Source of the DNA: Sarcophilus harrisii
Taxonomy: Eukaryota; Chordata; Mammalia; Dasyuromorphia; Dasyuridae
Length of the DNA: 64,000 nt
Direction of reading: 5' to 3'
Assembly: GCF_902635505.1 (NCBI RefSeq)
Contig: NC_045432.1
Span: forward strand, 3,019,762 to 3,083,761
In this document: positions 12,456 to 24,400 of the stretch, piece after piece
Layout of the letters: each line of letters opens with the position of its first letter
How positions within the stretch are numbered: position 1 is the first letter of the stretch
The notes under the pieces: generated by a model
Database searches by the model: none
What the model was told of the DNA's origin: nothing
Seen by the model: only the letters and a program-made list of their open reading frames with translations
Program-made: the position numbers and the translations under genes

Positions 12456-12699
12456 CATTATTATCCAGTGGTATATACTAAAATTCTAAAGGTAAAATAT
12501 AGCCAAGGTTGAAAAAACTCAAAATGACAAAAAGAGGTGTCTAAATGTAATCCTAGATGGATTTATGGAACCTTTAATATTTCTTGAGCAGATTGATTGA
12601 CCAGGAGTTTTGAAATAGCCCTTTGACTGATCAGTGAATGATGGATCATAGAAGAGGAAAAACTTGATATGAGAAAAAGGCAAAAGTTGGGAAAAGAAA

Positions 12700-14109
12700 G
12701 AGTAGAGCCAAGATAGTAAAATGAAGCCAGCAAGTTACTTGTGCTCTTCCTTCCCGTGGAAACAACATGAAAGCAGACCTCTGAGCAGATGCTGGAATGA
12801 CAGAATCTATGAAGATATGGAATTAAACAATTTTCCATTTCAAGATACTTTGGAAAGACTTCAATAGAGATCATTGTCACCTGGGTAAAAGGGAAATGCT
12901 GCCCAGCAGAAATGGTGTCTGGACATGCCAGTGGGAGGGTGTTAATCACAGTATGATCAAGAATCGAAGTTCAAAAGATCAGTAGCATTGCAGACCAGTG
13001 GGGCAGCATCCAGTCCAAGTCCAGAAGGCAAATTACCAGCTGGGAAAATAGGTAACATAGGTAGAACTATGTTGGGATACTCCAGCATTGTGAGCAAGTT
13101 ACCAAACACAAGAGCCCCTTGTGCTCAAAGTCAAAGTTTAAAGCTCCACAAGAAGCTTGGGACAGCCCCCTTTGATCCCGAGAAGTAGAGTTCAACTTTA
13201 AAAGTCATGAAATTTAAAAAAAAGGAAGAAAATGAGCAAGAAACACAAAGAAAAAGAACCTTGACCACAGAAAACTATTAAACTGACAAAGAAGACCACA
13301 ATACCAACTCAGAAGAACGCGAAAGGCCTAAAAGCCTTTTTGTAAGAGCCAATAAAGAATTTTAAAAATCAAATAAGAGTCAGAAGAAAAATTAGGAAAA
13401 GAAAAGGAAGGACTAAAGTTCTCTGAAGCAATAATTCCTTTAAAAATACAATTGGCTAAATGCAAAAAAAAATCCATTGGTGTGAGAACACCTTTAAAAG
13501 TGGACTCAGTCAAATGGAAAAGGAAGTTCAAAAGCTTACAGAAGAAAAACATACATAAAACCTGGAACTGGAAAAACTGAAGCTTAATGACTCCATGAGA
13601 CATCAAGAATCAGTCAAACAAACTAAATAGAAGAGAATGTAAAATGCCTCGTTGGAAAAACAGCTGACATAGAAAAGAGATCCAAGAGAGACAATTTAAA
13701 AATTATCAGACTACATTAAAGTCATGACCAAAAAGAAAAAAGGCTACACAGCATTTTTAAAGAAACCATTAAAGAAAAATTGCTGATATATTTGAACCAA
13801 AGAACTAAATAGTCACTGGAAGAATCTATTGATTACTTCTTAAAAGACATTCCATCAGGAAAACTCCAAGAAATATAGTAACAAAATTCCCTAACTTTAA
13901 GGTCAATAAGACAATACTACTAGCATCTAGAAAGAAACAATTCAAGTATTGAGTAGCCTCAATCAGGATTAACCAGGATTTGGAAGCTTCTACATTAAAT
14001 AATAAAAGGATTTAGAATACAATAGTATCTCAGAGGGCAAAGTAACATAAATTACAACCAAGAATAAACTACCCAGCAAGATTGAGCATAAACTTTAAGG
14101 TCAGGGGAT
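12700..14109 (+). mobile_element. Near-full-length L1, 5' part (5' UTR and ORF1)
   Basis: It starts with an L1-type 5' end (AGAGCCAAGATAG near 12706) and continues through the leader into decayed ORF1 (about 13210-14060), rich in Lys/Glu with repeated AAATGGAAAA-like heptad codons. It is cut by the ERV1 provirus, whose 4-bp TSD GGAT lies at 14106-14109, and resumes at 21481. Many interruptions break ORF1. Confidence 0.7.
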
Positions 14110-14670
14110 TGTGAGGGATGTAGAAGACCCTTACCCAAAATGACTACTCAGAAATTACTCAGTAGAAAGGAGAAAAGTTATTTATTAATAAATTCTCATG
14201 AGAATGAACAACTCTACTATGAGGAGGGAAAGAGAGAAAGCTCGCAGTAGAAGGGCTAAACATTTAGGAAAGATATACAGTTTTTATAGGTTTGGTTACA
14301 AAGGATTACTTCATAGGTTGGGGAGCATTGAGAAATAGGTGCCCTCTCCCCTAATTGAATTTTAAACATTGGTGCCGAAGGCAGATTAGAACGGAATGTT
14401 TTGTTTCCCTGATTCCAAGAGGAATCATCAGTCAGACCTTCAAACTTCAGATCACTGAGCTGACGGCATTTAATAATCTAAATATTGATAACATTGAACA
14501 AGGATAAATGTCATCATTTCTGGTTAAGTAAATAAATCTAGTTTTAAGTAAATATTGTCTTGCACCCAATGTACTGATGCAGGTCACAGAGACATAGAAA
14601 TAATAAAAAATACAGAAAAAGAATTTAAACATTCTTGTAAGTTCTTCACTTTATCTCTCCATTCCACACA
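14110..14670 (-). repeat. 3' LTR of the ERV1 provirus
   Basis: The 561-bp LTR is bounded by TGTGAGGG and CCACACA on the + strand. Its partner lies at 20920-21480 with the same length. It abuts the GGAT target duplication on its left. Confidence 0.88.
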
Positions 14671-14712
14671 ACTCCTCCCTTCAAATACGTAAATGATTTT
14701 TATCATATTTCT

Positions 14713-16084
14713 TTTTTTTTTAATAGCCTTTTATTTACAGGTTATATGTATGGGTAACTTTACAGCATTGACAATTGCCAAACCTCTTGTTTCAATTTTT
14801 CCCCTCCTTCCCCCCATCCCCTCCCCCAGATGGCAGGATGACCAGTAAATGTTAAATATATTAAATATAAATTAGATACACAATAAGTATACATGACCAA
14901 ACTGTTATTTTGCTGTACAAAAAGAATCAGACTCTGAAATATTGTACAATTAGCCTGTGAAGGAAATCAAAAATGCAGGTGGGCAAAAATATAGGGATTG
15001 GGAATTCAATGTAATGGTTTTTAGTCATCTCCTAGAATTCTTTCTCTGGGCGTAGCTGGTTCAGTTCATTACTGCTCCTTTGGAACTGATTTGGTTGATC
15101 TCATTGCTGAGGATGGCCAGGTCCATCAGAATTGATCATCATATAGTATTGTTTTTGAAGTATATAATGATCTCCTGGCCCTGCTTGTTTCACTCAGCAT
15201 CAGTTCATGTAAGTCTCTCCAGGCCTTTCTGAAATCATCCTGTTGGTCATTTCTTACTGAACAATAATATTCCATAATATTCATATATCACAATTTATTC
15301 AGCCATTCTCGAATTGATGGGCATCCACTCAGTTTCCAGTTTCTGGACACTACAAAAAGGGCTGCCACAAACATTTTGGCACATACAGGTCCCTTTCCCT
15401 ACTTTATGATCTCTTTGGGATATAAGCCCAGTAGGAACACTGCTGGATCAAAGGGTATGCACAGTTTGATAACTTTTTGAGCATAGTTCCAAATGGCTGG
15501 ATGTATTCACAATTCCACCCATAATGTATTAGTGACCCTGTTTTCCCACATCACTTCCAACATTCCGCATTATATTTCCCTGTCATTCTAGCCAGTCTGA
15601 CAGGTGTGTAGTGGTATCTCAGAGTTGTCTTAATTTGCATTTCTCTGATTAATAATGACTTAGAGCATCTTTTCATATGGCTAGAAATAGTTTCAATTTC
15701 TTCATCTGAGAATTGTCTGTTCATATCTTTTGACCATTTATCAATTGGAGAATGGCTTGATTTCTTATAAATTAGAGACAATTCTCTATATATTTTGGAA
15801 ACGAGGCCTTTATCAGAACCTTTGACTGTAAAAATATTTTTGTAGTTTATTGCTTCCCTTCTAATCTTGTCTGCATTAATTTTGTATGTACAAAAACTTT
15901 TCAGTTTGGTATAGTCAAAATTTTCTATTTTGTGATCAGTAATGATCTCTAGTTCTGCTTTGGTCATAAATTCCTTCCCCTTCCACAGGTCTGAGAGGTA
16001 AACTATCCTGTGTTCCTCTAATTTATTTATAATCTCATTCTTTATGCCTAGTCATGAACCCATTTTGACCTTATCTTGGTGTAC
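14713..16084 (-). mobile_element. 5'-truncated L1 inside the ERV1, 15-bp TSD
   Basis: The insertion is flanked by TTTTATCATATTTCT at 14698-14712 and 16085-16099. On the minus strand it covers the ORF2 C-terminal third and the 3' UTR, with its poly-A tail as the T-run at 14713. A frame of 138 codons survives at 15551-15967 (minus). It lies between the ERV interior and its 3' LTR, so it is younger than the provirus. Confidence 0.88.
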
Positions 16085-16099
16085 TTTTATCATATTTCT

Positions 16100-19000
16100 A
16101 TGAAGAACTTACATAGTACTCAATATCAGTTATCATATCTATACATTGCTTATCAAGTTCACCATCAATATCATCCCTCTCTAATACATTCCATTCTTTT
16201 CACTGAAGAATCATCATTTTAATAAAATCTTCTGTATGCAATATTTTGATAGGGACCATTGAACTATTCTGTTTACTAAATGTAATTATACAGGGTAGAC
16301 ATAGTGGCAACAGGATAATACCACTGATTGCAATAAATTCATACCATAACAATTGCTTCCACCAACTGTCTTGAAAACAGTTATCACAGAACAGATTGGC
16401 ATTTGGCAAACATAAGAATACAAAGATAAATCAAAGATCACAATCTAGGGAAACTGAGGCACAACATTACACAGTCTCCTGAATATTTGAATTATTGAAT
16501 TACCTCCCCTAGATACCTGGGAGGTCTTAGCACCATAATTTTCGCCAACCCAAATGTGACACAAATAAATCAAAATGAAAGTTGAAAATGCAAGGACTTA
16601 TGGCAAGGACAAGTCTCTTCCTGACAAACCCAGAGTGATCAGCAGTACAAAGGCCCTCATCAGAGAATCCAGTTTGAGATGGACGGTTCACTGTGTTAGG
16701 TGGTCTGCAGTCATTTGTGCACTTACCTCAGCTTCTGCTTATATAGGGAGTAACAGGGCTCAAGACAGTCATGCTACCCATGCTAGCAGGGGTACCCCAA
16801 GTCTGTCAGGGACTCCAAAGGAGTGAAAAAGTGGGGCCTGGAGTAGCTCCACCTGTCTTTGCTCAGAAGAACAGGAGGTGCTACTAGGATACAGAAAGAA
16901 TTTCTGAATAGTATATGCACAGTTAGACCATGAGGGCAGGTAAATCCCGAACTTTAGAGGCTTGATCTCAAAATTGCTGAACTGAGAATACTGAGATACC
17001 AATTAAGAAACTGGGGTTGCAGGACTGGAGACTCCCAATCCCAAGACAGGTATCTATATCTTGGAGATTTCCTAAAAACAAAATAGTCCCAAAAACTGAG
17101 TCTGCCAGGGCAATTCCACAGAATAAGGCGTTTCAAAGCTAAAACATAGTAAAAACAAAAAGGACTGCTTAAGGACTTCCAATTCAATCTTAACTGGTGA
17201 GATAGGGGGTGGGGCAGAAGTATCTAAGGCAAAGTGAACAGAAAACTAAGGCTTCCCACTGTTTTAGGTATTTTGAGAAAAATCCACCAGTTTCCCTTTA
17301 TTTCTTCCTCTCCTTTTTTTTCACATGGAAAGGAATCATCCAAAAAAAAAAAAGTAAATAGTCAAATAACCATCCCACATATAAATCCCAAGAGTGAATT
17401 AAAGTTCCTATACATAACAGACTAGTACAGGAGGAGTTTTCTCAAAAAAAAAAAATCTCAGACAATTACATATTCTGAAATGAACATACATAGATATTAT
17501 AAGCATATTATAACTTCCTTAACAGCTAGTTACCAATTTTAACAATTTACATCCCAAATTTTAAACACACAGTAATACAGTTGTAATTTTAACAATAATT
17601 CAACAACTACTTCCCTACTTCCCCCATATCAGTCCAAATTAACATCAGGAGCATGGGTGATGGTCTCAATCTTAGCTGCTTCAGGCTGAGAAATGGGCAA
17701 AGGTTCTCAATCCATGATGTGGGTGTGGTGTCAATCTAAGCTTCAGATGGAGTGATCCAGATCCCAGAAGAGGTTCAATAATCTGTAATTTGACCAAAAT
17801 GTAGAACAACAAAAAACCAAATCTAACAGTTAAAGATTAGAACAGTCTGGAACTGTAACAACATGTGGGGAGGCCAGTATAGATTGGCCAGCAGTTCCTA
17901 CGTGAAAAAACACATTTGCTTCATAGGACAGGCAGACGGCTATAGTCCCGATAAATCTCACTTAGGTTTCACAGACCACTGTGCTAATTGTCCTTTCATT
18001 ATTTAGAAACATTTTTTTTAAAAACCTGAATATCCACAGACACAAATATCCAGTAACAGATAGATGACCAGGATACAGACTTATTTGCCTAAGTATTTAG
18101 GATATAATGATTATATATAACCAGAATGGAAACAGCAAGGTATGACATATTTGAATTGCATTAATAGTTCTTATTAACTATTGCTCTGATCATAGAAATC
18201 AGTCACAGGAAGAAAAAAATGCATAACATAAGCAGTTGAAGCTCAACCTTCAGCACATCAGAGAGTAGAGCTTTAAAATTCCCAAATAGCATTCACTATA
18301 ATCCCAAAAAATTTTATTTCAAAGTTTCAGATAAATCCCAAACAGTTATTTACCATGATCTTATATTGGTAACAATAAGAAATTTATCCCAGAAAATTCA
18401 CACAATTCTTACATATCCAAGTAGATGCTGAATCTTGAATAAGCTAAATATTATACCAATCATTTTGCTTTTAAAATACCCAATACACAGAAAAATCCCA
18501 AACTATATATTGTTCACAACAAAAATATTTTCAAAAGGACAAAGGCAAAAACTATTATTCTTGCAGTCTCTTTCAGATAATTGGCATCAATACAGTTAAT
18601 TAAAACTTTCTATTTTCACATAAAAATAATCTGAAAAGTTCTTGAAAACATCAATTAAACTTTTTTGAAATAACCCTTTCAAACTATAGATCACATTTCT
18701 GATCATATTCTTTAATATTCATAACCATTATGTATCTAAAGAAACAAATATTCAATCAATTAACATCTTGCAAGAGAAGCATGTCCCTTTAAATCACTGC
18801 TTGTTTTCTTCAGCCAAAAGTGGCTGCTGCTTTCCACTGCTGCTCTGCTGCTCTCTCCCAGCAAAAACACATCCCACCTCACAGCCAACTCTCTGTGACT
18901 ACCCTTTCTAACCAGTTCCTTCTTTTCCCCTCTGATTTCTTCTTGAAATCATTTGCTCCCACTAATCAATCCTTCTTAAATCACCTTCATTCTCCTGTCC

Positions 19001-20899
19001 CATCTCTCTGTCTCTGTCCTCCCAATGCCTACTTGCTCATACTTTCTCTGAAATACTTCTGACTAGATGCTCTATTTAGACTATTAACTGCTTTTGTAAA
19101 TCAATCTCTTTTCCCTTGTCTTTAAATCACCTTCTTTTTACTTTAAACTTCAAGATTCACAATTAATTTTGAACCAAATTTCATAAAACTCATAATATAG
19201 TTTACAAATTACCCAATACTTTAAAAAAACAACATACCATTTAAGTAGGGAGATACAAACATGCCCCCCCCCAGGTAAGCTACTGACATTTTATTTAATA
19301 ACCTAATTTGAAGTCCAACCAATAATAAAAAAAGAAAAGTTTTTTTCTTCAGTTGTAAAGGCCACAATATTCAAACAATTCTTAAGATTTTATTCTCTTA
19401 ATAAATCTAACATGTGCAAGGCAAGAATAAAATTATTTCACCCAATTTCAATTTTATTTCAATTTCAAAATTATCGTACCTCTTTAAAATATATTAAGTT
19501 CCCAAAACTCTTAATCAAATGTTGCAGACAAACAATTACCAATTTTAGCCTTCTTTAAAACTTTCTGTTCTCAAATTCCATGATAGCAAACTTGCTACTA
19601 ATGATTTATCTTTCTTCCCCTGGCACACACACAAAAAATTTTTTTTAGAAGTATGCCTAGTTTTCCCACAGATCCAATAGGTCAGAGAGCCCCCGTGTTC
19701 AACTATTTACCTCTCTTACTCTATTTTTATTCCTCCCTTCCAATATCTGCAGTTTCTTATTTCCAATCTTAAGTTTCCAATCTTAACACACATACCACTT
19801 TAAAATTATTTTAAAATTAAGCAGGACTTTACTTTGAGCAATTTCCTAAAATGTACCTAGATATTCCATTCAAACTTCTTTTCTTTAGTAAGCCAGGAAA
19901 GAGTTAAGCACCAATCCTTGCTTTACCTTGAGAATGTTTTTCTCTGGCTGAGTTGTGATAACAGACTCCTTGTTTACAGGGAGTGATAGCCATTGTTCTT
20001 CTATTTTCTCAAAACTTTCCAAACTTTCAATCTATGTTTTTATTTTTTTTCCTTCTCTCCCTCTTCTTGCAAAGCCACTGCCAGAGACAGAGGGAGAGAA
20101 AGAGAAAAAAGATTTTCTTTTCTTGAGAAGCCCAAAATTAGTTCCCAAATTACATTCTGGAGCACTCAGAAAGAATTACTACTCTGAATGCATTCCAATT
20201 CCCACAATTCAGCCTGATATTTTTAACACAGAGGGTGAATTCTTATCTCTTACGAGCTTGCTAACTTTTAACACAGAACAAAAGCAATGTAAAGCAGACA
20301 TACACACACAGACAAACTCAAAACTCTATTTTCACCTTTTACATACAGATTTAAGCCTGATATACCCAAATAGTCCTGATATACATCCTCCCAGTTTTCT
20401 TCCCTCTTATATCTGGGAAGTTCATCCCAGTCTTGAGTTCCCTAGCTAACGTCCTGATACAAGTTTTTGAACTGCTTCTATACCACCCTGGACCCAATCC
20501 AGGTGTTGGCGGAGGCCCTTCGTTACCCTCACACCCGTGCAGCCACTCAAGAGCTTCCTTAGGAAAAGTCCTTTATCATTGGGGTCGACAGCAGTCCACA
20601 CCAAAAATAAATTTAGGAGGGCTAATCTATCAAGGTCTTCCTTGACCCAGCCAATAGACTCCCAGACTTCCCAAGAGCTTTAACTCAAGAACACATGTTT
20701 CTTTTCAGACTGCTGCCGGCCATCAGGACTCTACTTCCTTCAATCTTCAATTCTGCTTTCCATTGAATATCCCTGCCTCAGGTCATTGTCTAAGAGAGCA
20801 AGGAGACTGCTCACCCAGAGCCAGAGACCATATAGAAAACTACTCCGTGGGAGCCTGTCCCTGTTTGGGGTGCACATAGCTGTCTCCCCCAAAGACCCC
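16100..20899 (-). other. ERV1 internal region, largely non-coding
   Basis: This AT-rich interior was read on both strands. The leader side (about 20440-20899) is less AT-rich and follows the primer site. Frames such as 19955-20449 (+) have no recognisable domain and run against the element. I cannot place gag or pol. Confidence 0.5.
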
Positions 20900-20917
20900 A
20901 TCCCAGACGAGGCCCCA
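20900..20917 (-). other. Primer-binding site, tRNA-Pro type
   Basis: On the minus strand the site reads TGGGGCCTCGTCTGGGAT. From established knowledge, the gammaretroviral tRNA-Pro site is TGGGGGCTCGTCCGGGAT, so 16 of 18 positions agree. Confidence 0.8.
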
Positions 20918-20919
20918 AC

Positions 20920-21480
20920 TGTGAGGGATGTAGAAGACCCTTACCCAAAATGACTACTTAGAGATCACTCAGTAGAAAGCAGAAAAGTTATTTATTAATA
21001 AATTCTCATGATAATGAGAAATTCTACTGCAAAGAGGGAAAGAGAGAAAGCTTACAGTACAAGGGCCAAAGATTTAGGAAAGATATATAGTTTTTATAGG
21101 TTTGAATACAAAGGATTACATCATAGGTTGGGGAGTATTGAGAAATAGGTGCCCTCTCCCCTAATTGAATGATAAACATTGGTGCCAAAGGCATATTAGA
21201 ATGGAATGTTTTGTTTCCCTGATTCCAAGAGGAATCATCAGTCAGACCTTCAAACTTCAGATCACTGAGCTGACGGCATTTAATAATCTAAATATTGATA
21301 ACATTGAACAAGGATAAATGTCATCATTTCTGGTTAAGTAAATATATCTAGTTTTAAGTACATATTGACTTGCACCCAAACGTACTATGCAGGTCACAGA
21401 GACATAGAAATAATAAAAAATACAGAAAAAGAATTTAAACATTCCTGTAAGTTCTTCACTTTATCTCTTCATTCCATACA
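20920..21480 (-). repeat. 5' LTR of the ERV1 provirus
   Basis: This LTR is the same length as the left-hand copy (561 bp) and similar throughout. On its inner side the tRNA-Pro-type primer site follows after a two-base spacer. The host L1 sequence resumes at 21481 with GGAT. Confidence 0.88.
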
Positions 21481-24400
21481 GGATGAAATTTCAATGAAGT
21501 AGACTTTTGAATCATTTCTGATGAAAAGATCACAATTAAATAGAAAATTCAGTCTTCAGATACAAGACTTAAGAGAAGTATAAAAAGGTAAATGGAAAAG
21601 AAAGAAAGTCTTTTAAAAGTTAAAAGTGTTTGCATCCCTACATGGGAAGGTGATACTTGTAACTCTTGAGAAGTGTAGGATATACATAGACTGAGGGTGT
21701 GGGTATAAGGTGACTTTGATGTGATGATAGTTTAAAAAGACATTAAGGAAAGGAAAAAAGATTGTATTGGGAGAAAAGGAAAGGGGAGAGAAAAGGAATA
21801 AATTAAATCAAAAAGAGTTGCAAAAGACATATTTCAGTAGAGGGAAAGAAGGGATGGGGATGAGCACTGTCTGAAGCTTAATCTCATCCGATTTAACTCA
21901 AAGAGAGAATAATACATGCAATCAGATGGGTATAGATACTTATCTTACCCTATAGGATAGAAGGAGAAGGGGGAAAGAAAAAGGATGGGCTTGATAGGAC
22001 AAAAGAAATAGGTGAAAAGAGAAAGAAAAGGGAGTAGTGATAGAAGAGAAGACAGACTGAGGGAGGAATGATCAGAGACAAAACCTTGGCAAGGAGAGAA
22101 AGGGTGGAAAGTGTAAAAAGTTTAAACGGGCGAGTAAATAGGATGGAGGTAACTATGCAGCTGGTAATCATAACTTTGAATGTGAATGTAATGAACTCTT
22201 CCATAAATGAAAGATTTGTAAATAATTGTTTTTTACACACACACAAAAATCTAAAACAGAGAGATACACAGAAAGCAAAGGTAAAAGGCTGGAGGGGTAT
22301 ATGTTACACTTCAGCTAAAGGGAAAAAATCAGGGGTAGCAATTCTGATCTCAGACAAAGCAAAAGCAAAAATAGATCTAATTAAAGAGATAAAGAAGGAA
22401 ACTATATTTTTCTAACAGGTACCATAGATAATGAAGTAATATCAATACGAAACAGATATGCACCAAATTCTTAGAGGAGAAGATTAGTCAGTTATAGGAA
22501 GAAATAGACAGCAAAATATACTAGTGGGGGACCTTATCATCCCCCTCTTAAAGTTAAACAAATCTAATCACAAAATAAACAGTAAAGAAGTTAAGGAGAT
22601 GAACAGAATTTTATAAAACTTAGATATGATAGATCTCCATAGAAGGTCTATCTTCTCTTCAGTGGTACATTTCACCTATGAAAAAATTGTTCATGTATTA
22701 GGACATAAAAGCCTCAAAAGCAAATTCAGAAAAGCAGATTATGATGCAATCAAAATTACATGTAACAAAAGACCATGAAAAGATAGACAAAAAATTAATT
22801 GGAAACTGAATAATCTAAAGCTAAATAAAGAACAAGTGAAACAAGGAAGAAATTATAGAAATAACTAATAACTTAATCCTAAGACTAAAAATATTGAGAC
22901 AACATACCAAAACCTATAGGAGGAAGCCAAAGCAATTCTTAGGGGAAATTTTATATCTCTAAATGCATACATAAATAAAGAGGAAAATCAAAGTGTTAGT
23001 CTCAAAATTGAAAAGGGAGAACTTTCCACCAATGAAGAGGAAATTAGAGCAAAAATTAGGAGTTATTTTGTCATCTTTATGCCAATCAATTTGATAACCT
23101 AAGTGAAATGGAGGAATATCTATAAAAATATAGATTGCCCAGATTAACAGAAGAGGAAGTAAATTACTTAAATAGGCCCATTTTAGAAAAAGAAATAGAA
23201 CAAGTTATTAATCAATTCTCTAAGAAAAAATCTCCAGGGCCACATAGATTTATGTCTGAATTCTACCAAACATTTAAAGAGAAATTAATTCTAATACTAA
23301 TATAAACTAATTGAAAAAATAGGGAATGAAATACTTCTACAAAATTCCTTTTATGACACAGATGTGGTTTTGATATCTAAACCAGGTAGAATGAAAACAG
23401 AGAAAGAAAATTATAGACCAATCTCCCTAATGAACATTGATGCAAAAATTTTAAATAAAATATTAGCAGAAAGAATACAGAAAATCATCTCCAGGATAAT
23501 ACACCATGACCAAGTAGGATTTATACCAGGAATGCAGGGATGGTTCAATATTAGGAATACTATTAGCATAATTGACTATATCAATAACCAAACTAACAGA
23601 AAATATATGATTATCTCAATAGATACACAAATGCATTTCATAAAATCCAACATTCATTCCTATTAAAAACACTAGAAAGAATAGGAATAAATGGACTTAT
23701 TCTTAAAATAGTAGAATCTATTTAAAACCATCAGTAAACATCATATGTAATGAGGACAAACTAGAACCATTCCCAATAAAATCAGGAGTGCAACAAGGTT
23801 GCCCACTATCACCATTACTATTCTATATTGTATTAGAAATGTTAGCTTTGGCAATAAGAGAAGAAAAAAAGATTAAAGGAATAAGAATAGGTAATGAGGA
23901 AACTAAATTATCACTCTTTGCAGATGACATGATGGTATGTCAGATTCTACTAAAAATCTATTAGAAATAATCCACAACTTTAGCAAAGTTGCAGGTTAGA
24001 AAATAAATCCACATAAATCATCAGCATTTTTATACATTACTAAAAAGCGATACAAAGAGAAATTCCATTTAAAATAACTGTTGATAGTATAAAATATTTG
24101 GGAATCTATCTGACAAGGGAAAGTCAGTATATTAGCAAAACTACAGAACACTTCCCACACAAGTAAAATCAGATCTAACAATTGAGAAAATATCGAGTTC
24201 TCTTGGATAGGTCAAGCAAATATAATAAAGATGGCAATACTATCTAAACTAATCTATTTATTTAGTGCTATGCCAATCAAACTCCCAAGAAACTATTTTA
24301 CTGACCTGGAAAAAATAACAACATCATTTATCTGGAATAACAAAAGGTCAAGAATTTCAAGGGAATTAATGAAAAATGCAAATGAAGGTGGCCTAGCTAA

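Larger units (their letters stand above)
14110..21480 (-). mobile_element. ERV1 (gamma-like) provirus, broken, with nested L1
   Basis: Two 561-bp LTRs bound the element, each TG...CA, with a 4-bp TSD GGAT (14106-14109; 21481-21484). A primer-binding site matching tRNA-Pro with about two mismatches lies at 20900-20917, two bases inside the 5' LTR, and a purine tract adjoins the 3' LTR near 14671-14683. The interior (about 4.8 kb after removing the L1) is AT-rich and lacks long retroviral frames; a short env transmembrane-like remnant may remain near 16200-16410. By eye the LTRs differ at about 6-7% of sites, suggesting an insertion of the order of 10-25 million years, depending on rate. It is a fossil with many breaks. 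Confidence 0.85.

Noticed and set aside
12563-12949. A 128-codon minus frame
   Set aside because: It is antisense to the 5' end of the + strand L1 and has no domain; the Cys residues do not form a known pattern.
19955-20449. A 164-codon open frame on the + strand
   Set aside because: It lies inside the ERV1 interior, against the element's direction, with no domain or plausible gene context.
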